This document shows, piece after piece, positions 12,701-23,800 of a stretch of DNA of 64,000 nt (the stretch's first letter is position 1; each line of letters starts with the position of its first letter). A model generated the notes under the pieces. That model saw only the letters and a list, made by a program, of their open reading frames with translations, made no database searches and was not told the DNA's origin. The stretch is from Thereva unica (taxonomy: Eukaryota; Arthropoda; Insecta; Diptera; Therevidae): assembly GCA_949987705.1 (NCBI GenBank), contig OX465286.1, positions 5,929,445-5,993,444 of the forward strand. Reading direction: 5' to 3'. Made by a program: the position numbers and the translations under genes.

Positions 12701-15700
12701 TTAAGATCCCAGCACTTTCGTGAAATCGACCAAAAATATCCAAAGGGGTACCCCTTTGAAAATTTTCCGGTTTTGGGAAAATTCTGGAGTGGCCCTTTTT
12801 TGGATGGGAAATTGTTAGGGACCTCCCAGGGAGGCTGTGAATTCAATCCCACCCCGGGCTGACCAGTATTTCCCAAGATAATGGGCGTTCTGCAGCCCCC
12901 CTTGGGGAAATCACAAAAGAGGGGATAACTCCCGAACCCCTTGGAATTTCTGGACCAAATAAAGTGCGCTGAACTCGGGGGAGCGAGCCCTTTCCAACGA
13001 TACCCCATTCATTAAGATCCCAGTACTTTCGTGAAATCGACCAAAAATATCCAAAGGGGTACCCCTTTGAAAATTTTCCGGTTTTGGGAAAATTCTGGAG
13101 TGGCCCTTTTTTGGATGGGAAATTGTTAGGGACCTCCCAGGGAGGCTGTGAATTCAATCCCACCCCGGGCTGACCAGTATTTCCCAAGATAATGGGCGTT
13201 CTGCAGCCCCCCTTGGGGAAATCACAAAAGAGGGGATAACTCCCGAACCCCTTGGAATTTCTGGACCAAATAAAGTGCGCTGAACTCGGGGGAGCGAGCC
13301 CTTTCCAACGATACCCCATTCATTAAGATCCCAGTACTTTCGTGAAATCGACCAAAAATATCCAAAGGGGTACCCCTTTGAAAATTTTCCGGTTTTGGGA
13401 AAATTCTGGAGTGGCCCTTTTTTGGATGGGAAATTGTTAGGGACCTCCCAGGGAGGCTGTGAATTCAATCCCACCCCGGGCTGACCAGTATTTCCCAAGA
13501 TAATGGGCGTTCTGCAGCCCCCCTTGGGGAAATCACAAAAGAGGGGATAACTCCCGAACCCCTTGGAATTTCTGGACCAAATAAAGTGCGCTGAGCTCGG
13601 GGGAGCGAGCCCTTTCCAACGATACCCCATTCATTAAGATCCCAGCACTTTCGTGAAATCGACCAAAAATATCCAAAGGGGTACCCCTTTGAAAATTTTC
13701 CGGTTTTGGGAAAATTCTGGAGTGGCCCTTTTTTGGATGGGAAATTGTTAGGGACCTCCCAGGGAGGCTGTGAATTCAATCCCACCCCGGGCTGACCAGT
13801 ATTTCCCAAGATAATGGGCGTTCTGCAGCCCCCCTTGGGGAAATCACAAAAGAGGGGATAACTCCCGAACCCCTTGGAATTTCTGGACCAAATAAAGTGC
13901 GCTGAGCTCGGGGGAGCGAGCCCTTTCCAACGATACCCCATTCATTAAGATCCCAGTACTTTCGTGAAATCGACCAAAAATATCCAAAGGGGTACCCCTT
14001 TGAAAATTTTCCGGTTTTGGGAAAATTCTGGAGTGGCCCTTTTTTGGATGGGAAATTGTTAGGGACCTCCCAGGGAGGCTGTGAATTCAATCCCACCCCG
14101 GGCTGACCAGTATTTCCCAAGATAATGGGCGTTCTGCAGCCCCCCTTGGGGAAATCACAAAAGAGGGGATAACTCCCGAACCCCTTGGAATTTCTGGACC
14201 AAATAAAGTGCGCTGAGCTCGGGGGAGCGAGCCCTTTCCAACGATACCCCATTCATTAAGATCCCAGCACTTTCGTGAAATCGACCAAAAATATCCAAAG
14301 GGGTACCCCTTTGAAAATTTTCCGGTTTTGGGAAAATTCTGGAGTGGCCCTTTTTTGGATGGGAAATTGTTAGGGACCTCCCAGGGAGGCTGTGAATTCA
14401 ATCCCACCCCGGGCTGACCAGTATTTCCCAAGATAATGGGTGTTCTGCAGCCCCCCTTGGGGAAATCACAAAAGAGGGGATAACTCCCGAACCCCTTGGA
14501 ATTTCTGGACCAAATAAAGTGCGCTGAGCTCGGGGGAGCGAGCCCTTTCCAACGATACCCCATTCATTAAGATCCCAGCACTTTCGTGAAATCGACCAAA
14601 AATATCCAAAGGGGTACCCCTTTGAAAATTTTCCGGTTTTGGGAAAATTCTGGAGTGGCCCTTTTTTGGATGGGAAATTGTTAGGGACCTCCCAGGGAGG
14701 CTGTGAATTCAATCCCACCCCGGGCTGACCAGTATTTCCCAAGATAATGGGCGTTCTGCAGCCCCCCTTGGGGAAATCACAAAAGAGGGGATAACTCCCG
14801 AACCCCTTGGAATTTCTGGACCAAATAAAGTGCGCTGAGCTCGGGGGAGCGAGCCCTTTCCAACGATACCCCATTCATTAAGATCCCAGCACTTTCGTGA
14901 AATCGACCAAAAATATCCAAAGGGGTACCCCTTTGAAAATTTTCCGGTTTTGGGAAAATTCTGGAGTGGCCCTTTTTTGGATGGGAAATTATTAGGCACC
15001 TCCCAGGGAGGCTGTGAATTCAATCTCACCCCGGGCTGACCAGTATTTCCCAAGATAATGGGCGTTCTGCAGCCCCCCTTGGGGAAATCACAAAAGAGGG
15101 GATAACTCCCGAACCCCTTGGAATTTCTGGACCAAATAAAGTGCGCTGAGCTCGGGGGAGCGAGCCCTTTCCAACGATGCCCCATTCATTACGATCCCAG
15201 CACTTTCGTGAAATCGACCAAAAATATCCAAAGGGGTACCCCTTTGAAAATTTTCCGGTTTTGGGAAAATTCTGGAGTGGCCCTTTTTTGGATGGGAAAT
15301 TATTAGGCACCTCCCAGGGAGGCTGTGAATTCAATCCCACCCCGGGCTGACCAGTATTTCCCGAGATAATGGGCGTTCTGCAGCCCCCCTTGGGGAAATC
15401 ACAAAAGAGGGGATAACTCCCGAACCCCTTGGAATTTCTGGACCAAATAAAGTGCGCTGAGCTCGGGGGAGCGAGCCCTTTCCAACGATGCCCCATTCAT
15501 TACGATCCCAGCACTTTCGTGAAATCGACCAAAAATATCCAAAGGGGTACCCCTTTGAAAATTTTCCGGTTTTGGGAAAATTCTGGAGTGGCCCTTTTTT
15601 GGATGGGAAATTATTAGGCACCTCCCAGGGAGGCTGTGAATTCAATCCCACCCCGGGCTGACCAGTATTTCCCGAGATAATGGGCGTTCTGCAGCCCCCC

Positions 15701-18700
15701 TTGGGGAAATCACAAAAGAGGGGATAACTCCCGAACCCCTTGGAATTTCTGGACCAAATAAAGTGCGCTGAACTCGGGGGAGCGAGCCCTTTCCAACGAT
15801 ACCCCATTCATTAAGATCCCAGCACTTTCGTGAAATCGACCAAAAATATCCAAAGGGGTACCCCTTTGAAAATTTTCCGGTTTTGGGAAAATTCTGGAGT
15901 GGCCCTTTTTTGGATGGGAAATTGTTAGGGACCTCCCAGGGAGGCTGTGAATTCAATCCCACCCCGGGCTGACCAGTATTTCCCGAGATAATGGGCGTTC
16001 TGCAGCCCCCCTTGGGGAAATCACAAAAGAGGGGATAACTCCCGAACCCCTTGGAATTTCTGGACCAAATAAAGTGCGCTGAGCTCGGGGGAGCGAGCCC
16101 TTTCCAACGATACCCCATTCATTAAGATCCCAGCACTTTCGTGAAATCGACCAAAAATATCCAAAGGGGTACCCCTTTGAAAATTTTCCGGTTTTGGGAA
16201 AATTCTGGAGTGGCCCTTTTTTGGATGGGAAATTATTAGGCACCTCCCAGGGAGGCTGTGAATTCAATCCCACCCCGGGCTGACCAGTATTTCCCGAGAT
16301 AATGGGCGTTCTGCAGCCCCCCTTGGGGAAATCACAAAAGAGGGGATAACTCCCGAACCCCTTGGAATTTCTGGACCAAATAAAGTGCGCTGAACTCGGG
16401 GGAGCGAGCCCTTTCCAACGATACCCCATTCATTAAGATCCCAGCACTTTCGTGAAATCGACCAAAAATATCCAAAGGGGTACCCCTTTGAAAATTTTCC
16501 GGTTTTGGGAAAATTCTGGAGTGGCCCTTTTTTGGATGGGAAATTGTTAGGGACCTCCCAGGGAGGCTGTGAATTCAATCCCACCCCGGGCTGACCAGTA
16601 TTTCCCGAGATAATGGGCGTTCTGCAGCCCCCCTTGGGGAAATCACAAAAGAGGGGATAACTCCCGAACCCCTTGGAATTTCTGGACCAAATAAAGTGCG
16701 CTGAGCTCGGGGGAGCGAGCCCTTTCCAACGATACCCCATTCATTAAGATCCCAGCACTTTCGTGAAATCGACCAAAAATATCCAAAGGGGTACCCCTTT
16801 GAATATTTTCCGGTTTTGGGAAAATTCTGGAGTGGCCCTTTTTTGGATGGGAAATTATTAGGCACCTCCCAGGGAGGCTGTGAATTCAATCCCACCCCGG
16901 GCTGACCAGTATTTCCCAAGATAATGGGCGTTCTGCAGCCCCCCTTGGGGAAATCACAAAAGAGGGGATAACTCCCGAACCCCTTGGAATTTCTGGACCA
17001 AATAAAGTGCGCTGAGCTCGGGGGAGCGAGTCCTTTCCAACGATGCCCCATTCATTACGATCCCAGCACTTTCGTGAAATCGACCAAAAATATCCAAAGG
17101 GGTACCCCTTTGAAAATTTTCCGGTTTTGGGAAAATTCTGGAGTGGCCCTTTTTTGGATGGGAAATTATTAGGCACCTCCCAGGGAGGCTGTGAATTCAA
17201 TCTCACCCCGGGCTGACCAGTATTTCCCAAGATAATGGGCGTTCTGCAGCCCCCCTTGGGGAAATCACAAAAGAGGGGATAACTCCCGAACCCCTTGGAA
17301 TTTCTGGACTAAATAAAGTGCACTGAGCTCGAGGGAGCGAGCCCTTTCCAACGATACCCCATTCATTAAGATCCCAGCACTTTCGTGAAATCGACCAAAA
17401 ATATCCAAAGGGGTACCCCTTTGAAAATTTTCCGGTTTTGGGAAAATTCTGGAGTGGCCCTTTTTTGGATGGGAAATTATTAGGCACCTCCCAGGGAGGC
17501 TGTGAATTCAATCCCACCCCGGGCTGACCAGTATTTCCCAAGATAATGGGCGTTCTGCAGCCCCCCTTGGGGAAATCACAAAAGAGGGGATAACTCCCGA
17601 ACCCCTTGGAATTTCTGGACCAAATAAAGTGCGCTGAACTCGGGGGAGCGAGCCCTTTCCAACGATACCCCATTCATTAAGATCCCAGCACTTTCGTGAA
17701 ATCGACCAAAAATATCCAAAGGGGTACCCCTTTGAAAATTTTCCGGTTTTGGGAAAATTCTGGAGTGGCCCTTTTTTGGATGGGAAATTATTAGGCACCT
17801 CCCAGGGAGGCTGTGAATTCAATCTCACCCCGGGCTGACCAGTATTTCCCAAGATAATGGGCGTTCTGCAGCCCCCCTTGGGGAAATCACAAAAGAGGGG
17901 ATAACTCCCGAACCCCTTGGAATTTCTGGACCAAATAAAGTGCGCTGAACTCGGGGGAGCGAGCCCTTTCCAACGATACCCCATTCATTAAGATCCCAGC
18001 ACTTTCGTGAAATCGACCAAAAATATCCAAAGGGGTACCCCTTTGAAAATTTTCCGGTTTTGGGAAAATTCTGGAGTGGCCCTTTTTTGGATGGGAAATT
18101 GTTAGCGACCTCCCAGGGAGGCTGTGAATTCAATCCCACCCCGGGCTGACCAGTATTTCCCGAGATAATGGGCGTTCTGCAGCCCCCCTTGGGGAAATCA
18201 CAAAAGAGGGGATAACTCCCGAACCCCTTGGAATTTCTGGACCAAATAAAGTGCGCTGAACTCGGGGGAGCGAGCCCTTTCCAACGATACCCCATTCATT
18301 AAGATCCCAGCACTTTCGTGAAATCGACCAAAAATATCCAAAGGGGTACCCCTTTGAAAATTTTCCGGTTTTGGGAAAATTCTGGAGTGGCCCTTTTTTG
18401 GATGGGAAATTGTTAGCGACCTCCCAGGGAGGCTGTGAATTCAATCCCACCCCGGGCTGACCAGTATTTCCCGAGATAATGGGCGTTCTGCAGCCCCCCT
18501 TGGGGAAATCACAAAAGAGGGGATAACTCCCGAACCCCTTGGAATTTCTGGACCAAATAAAGTGCGCTGAACTCGGGGGAGCGAGCCCTTTCCAACGATA
18601 CCCCATTCATTAAGATCCCAGCACTTTCGTGAAATCGACCAAAAATATCCAAAGGGGTACCCCTTTGAAAATTTTCCGGTTTTGGGAAAATTCTGGAGTG

Positions 18701-20828
18701 GCCCTTTTTTGGATGGGAAATTGTTAGGGACCTCCCAGGGAGGCTGTGAATTCAATCCCACCCCGGGCTGACCAGTATTTCCCAAGATAATGGGTGTTCT
18801 GCAGCCCCCCTTGGGGAAATCACAAAAGAGGGGATAACTCCCGAACCCCTTGGAATTTCTGGACCAAATAAAGTGCGCTGAACTCGGGGGAGCGAGCCCT
18901 TTCCAACGATACCCCATTCATTAAGATCCCAGCACTTTCGTGAAATCGACCAAAAATATCCAAAGGGGTACCCCTTTGAAAATTTTCCGGTTTTGGGAAA
19001 ATTCTGGAGTGGCCCTTTTTTGGATGGGAAATTGTTAGCGACCTCCCAGGGAGGCTGTGAATTCAATCCCACCCCGGGCTGACCAGTATTTCCCGAGATA
19101 ATGGGCGTTCTGCAGCCCCCCTTGGGGAAATCACAAAAGAGGGGATAACTCCCGAACCCCTTGGAATTTCTGGACCAAATAAAGTGCGCTGAACTCGGGG
19201 GAGCGAGCCCTTTCCAACGATACCCCATTCATTAAGATCCCAGCACTTTCGTGAAATCGACCAAAAATATCCAAAGGGGTACCCCTTTGAAAATTTTCCG
19301 GTTTTGGGAAAATTCTGGAGTGGCCCTTTTTTGGATGGGAAATTGTTAGGGACCTCCCAGGGAGGCTGTGAATTCAATCCCACCCCGGGCTGACCAGTAT
19401 TTCCCAAGATAATGGGCGTTCTGCAGCCCCCCTTGGGGAAATCACAAAAGAGGGGATAACTCCCGAACCCCTTGGAATTTCTGGACCAAATAAAGTGCGC
19501 TGAACTCGGGGGAGCGAGCCCTTTCCAACGATACCCCATTCATTAAGATCCCAGTACTTTCGTGAAATCGACCAAAAATATCCAAAGGGGTACCCCTTTG
19601 AAAATTTTCCGGTTTTGGAAAAATTCTGGAGTGGCCCTTTTTTGGATGGGAAATTATTAGGCACCTCCCAGGGAGGCTGTGAATTCAATCCCACCCCGGG
19701 CTGACCAGTATTTCCCAAGATAATGGGCGTTCTGCAGCCCCCCTTGGGGAAATCACAAAAGAGGGGATAACTCCCGAACCCCTTGGAATTTCTGGACCAA
19801 ATAAAGTGCGCTGAGCTCGGGGGAGCGAGCCCTTTCCAACGATACCCCATTCATTAAGATCCCAGCACTTTCGTGAAATCGACCAAAAATATCCAAAGGG
19901 GTACCCCTTTGAAAATTTTCCGGTTTTGGGAAAATTCTGGAGTGGCCCTTTTTTGGATGGGAAATTGTTAGGCACCTCCCAGGGAGGCTGTGAATTCAAT
20001 CCCACCCCGAGCTGACCAGTATTTCCCAAGATAATGGGCGTTCTGCAGCCCCCCTTGGGGAAATCACAAAAGAGGGGATAACTCCCGAACCCCTTGGAAT
20101 TTCTGGACCAAATAAAGTGCGCTGAGCTCGGGGGAGCGAGCCCTTTCCAACGATACCCCATTCATTAAGATCCCAGCACTTTCGTGAAATCGACCAAAAA
20201 TATCCAAAGGGATACCCCTTTGAAAATTTTCCGGTTTTGGGAAAATTCTGGAGTGGCCCTTTTTTGGATGGGAAATTATTAGGCACCTCCCAGGGAGGCT
20301 GTGAATTCAATCCCACCCCGGGCTGACCAGTATTTCCCAAGATAATGGGCGTTCTGCAGCCCCCCTTGGGGAAATCACAAAAGAGGGGATAACTCCCGAA
20401 CCCCTTGGAATTTCTGGACCAAGTAAAGTGCGCTGAGCTCGGGGGAGCGAGCCCTTTCCAACGATACCCCATTCATTAAGATCCCAGCACTTTCGTGAAA
20501 TCGACCAAAAATATCCAAAGGGATACCCCTTTGAAAATTTTCCGGTTTTGGGAAAATTCTGGAGTGGCCCTTTTTTGGATGGGAAATTATTAGGGACCTC
20601 CCAGGGAGGCTGTGAATTCAATCCCACCCCGGGCTGACCAGTATTTCCCAAGATAATGGGCGTTCTGCAGCCCCCCTTGGGGAAATAACAAAAGAGGGGA
20701 TAACTCCCGAACCCCTTGGAATTTCTGGACCAAATAAAGTGCGCTGAGCTCGGGGGAGCGAGCCCTTTCCAACGATGCCTCATTCATTACGATTCCAGCA
20801 CTTTCGTGAAATCGACCAAAAATATCCA

Positions 20829-23800
20829 ACCAAGGGGTACCCCTTTGAAAATTTTCCGGTTTTAGGAAAATTCTGGAGTGGCCCTTTTTTGGATGGGAAA
20901 TTGTTAGGGACCTCCCAGGGAGGTTTGTGAATTCAATCCCACCTCGGGCTGACCAGTATTTCCCGAGATTATGGGCATTCTGCAGCCCCCCTCGGGGAAA
21001 TCACAAAAGAGGGGATAACTCCCGAACCCCTTGGAATTTCTGGACCAAATCAAGTGCGCTGAACTCGGGAGAGCGAGCCCTTTCCAACGATACCCCATTC
21101 ATTAAGATCCCAGCACTTTCGTGAAATCGACCAAAAATATCCCAAGGGGTACCCCTTTGAAAATTTTCCGGTTTTAGGAAAATTCTGGAGTGGCCCTTTT
21201 TTGGATGGGAAATTGTTAGGGACCTCCCAGGGAGGCTGTGAATTCAATCCCACCTCGGGCTGACCAGTATTTCCCGAGATTATGGGCATTCTGCAGCCCC
21301 CATCAGGGAAAGCACAAAAGAGGGGATAACTCCCGAACCCTTTGGAATTTCTGGACCAAATAAAGTGCGCTGAACTCGGGAGAGCGAGCCCTTTCCAACG
21401 ATACCCCATTCATTAAGATCCCAGCACTTTCGTGAAATCGACCAAAAATATCCCAAGGGGTACCCCTTTGAAAATTTTCCGGTTTTAGGAAAATTCTGGA
21501 GTGGCCCTTTTTTGGATGGGAAATTGTTAGGGACCTCCCAGGGAGGCTGTGAATTCAATCCCACCTCGGGCTGACCAGTATTTCCCGAGATTATGGGCAT
21601 TCTGCAGCCCCCCTCGGGGAAAGCACAAAAGAGGGGATAACTCCCGAACCCTTTGGAATTTCTGGACCAAATAAAGTGCGCTGAACTCGGGAGAGCGAGC
21701 CCTTTCCAACGATACCCCATTCATTAAGATCCCAGCACTTTCGTGAAATCGACCAAAAATATCCCAAGGGGTACCCCTTTGAAAATTTTCCGGTTTTAGG
21801 AAAATTCTGGAGTGGCCCTTTTTTGGATGGGAAATTGTTAGGGACCTCCCAGGGAGGCTGTGAATTCAATCCCACCCCGGGCTAACCAGTATTTCCCGAG
21901 ATAATGGGCATTCTGCAGCCCCCCTCGGGGAAATCACAAAAGGGGGGATAACTCCCGAACCCCTTGGAATTTCTGGACCAAATTAAGTGCGCTGAACTCG
22001 GGGGAGCGAGCCCTTTCCAACGATACCCCATTCATTAAGATCCCAGCACTTTCGTGAAATCGACCAAAAATATCCCAAGGGGTACCCCTTTGAAAATTTT
22101 CCGGTTTTAGGAAAATTCTGGAGTGGCCCTTTTTTGGATGGGAAATTGTTAGGGACCTCCCAGGGAGGCTGTGAATTCAATCCCACCCCGGGCTGACCAG
22201 TATTTCCCGAGATAATGGGCATTCTGCAGCCCCCCTTGGGGAAATCACAAAAGGGGGGATAACTCCCGAACCCCTTGGAATTTCTGGACCAAATTAAGTG
22301 CGCTGAACTCGGGGGAGCGAGCCCTTTCCAACGATACCCCATTCATTAAGATCCCAGCACTTTCGTGAAATCGACCAAAAATATCCCAAGGGGTACCCCT
22401 TTGAAAATTTTCCGGTTTTAGGAAAATTCTGGAGTGGCCCTTTTTTGGATGGGAAATTGTTAGGGACCTCCCAGGGAGGCTGTGAATTCAATCCCACCCC
22501 GGGCTAACCAGTATTTCCCGAGATAATGGGCATTCTGCAGCCCCCCTCGGGGAAATCACAAAAGGGGGGATAACTCCCGAACCCCTTGGAATTTCTGGAC
22601 CAAATTAAGTGCGCTGAACTCGGGGGAGCGAGCCCTTTCCAACGATACCCCATTCATTAAGATCCCAGCACTTTCGTGAAATCGACCAAAAATATCCCAA
22701 GGGGTACCCCTTTGAAAATTTTCCGGTTTTAGGAAAATTCTGGAGTGGCCCTTTTTTGGATGGGAAATTGTTAGGGACCTCCCAGGGAGGCTGTGAATTC
22801 AATCCCACCCCGGGCTGACCAGTATTTCCCGAGATAATGGGCATTCTGCAGCCCCCCTTGGGGAAATCACAAAAGGGGGGATAACTCCCGAACCCCTTGG
22901 AATTTCTGGACCAAATTAAGTGCGCTGAACTCGGGGGAGCGAGCCCTTTCCAACGATACCCCATTCATTAAGATCCCAGCACTTTCGTGAAATCGACCAA
23001 AAATATCCCAAGGGGTACCCCTTTGAAAATTTTCCGGTTTTGGGAAAATTCTGGAGTGGCCCTTTTTTGGATGGGAAATTGTTAGGGACCTCCCAGGGAG
23101 GCTGTGAATTCAATCCCACCCCGGGCTGACCAGTATTTCCCGAGATAATGGGCATTCTGCAGCCCCCCTTGGGGAAATCACAAAAGGGGGGATAACTCCC
23201 GAACCCCTTGGAATTTCTGGACCAAATAAAGTGCGCTGAACTCGGGAGAGCGAGCCCTTTCCAACGATACCCCATTCATTAAGATCCCAGCACTTTCGTG
23301 AAATCGACCAAAAATATCCCAAGGGGTACCCCTTTGAAAATTTTCCGGTTTTGGGAAAATTCTGGAGTGGCCCTTTTTTGGATGGGAAATTGTTAGGGAC
23401 CTCCCAGGGAGGCTGTGAATTCAATCCCACCCCGGGCTGACCAGTATTTCCCGAGATAATGGGCATTCTGCAGCCCCCCTTGGGGAAATCACAAAAGGGG
23501 GGATAACTCCCGAACCCCTTGGAATTTCTGGACCAAATAAAGTGCGCTGAACTCGGGAGAGCGAGCCCTTTCCAACGATACCCCATTCATTAAGATCCCA
23601 GCACTTTCGTGAAATCGACCAAAAATATCCCAAGGGGTACCCCTTTGAAAATTTTCCGGTTTTGGGAAAATTCTGGAGTGGCCCTTTTTTGGATGGGAAA
23701 TTGTTAGGGACCTCCCAGGGAGGCTGTGAATTCAATCCCACCCCGGGCTGACCAGTATTTCCCGAGATAATGGGCATTCTGCAGCCCCCCTCGGGGAAAT

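Larger units (their letters stand above)
1..20828. repeat. 311-bp satellite array, subfamily A (about 67 monomers)
   Basis: Head-to-tail tandem copies with a 311-bp period, read directly from recurring landmarks (the GGGGTACCCC palindrome, GAATTC, CTGCAG, CCCGGG). The array is already under way at base 1. Copies differ by a few substitutions. Diagnostic variable sites include CCTTGG/CCATGG, GTGCGC/GTGCAC, GAGCTC/GAACTC/GACCTC, CCCAAGATAATGG/CCCGAGATAATGG, TTGTTAGGGACC/TTATTAGGCACC, and GATACCCC/GATACGCC/GATGCCCC. Variants are patchy: the GACCTC type clusters at 7.7-9.3 kb, and the CCCGAG type at 10.4-11.1, 15.3-16.7 and 18.1-19.2 kb. That pattern is expected of local amplification and gene conversion. 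Monomers are near 50% GC, much richer than the flank after the gap. Nothing indicates transcription or coding. A centromeric or pericentromeric role is inference. Confidence 0.98.

Noticed and set aside
15118..17172. Plus-strand 62-codon frames in three monomers
   Set aside because: They exist only because those monomers carry TTACGATCC in place of TTAAGATCC, which removes a stop. Same satellite sequence, no coding evidence.
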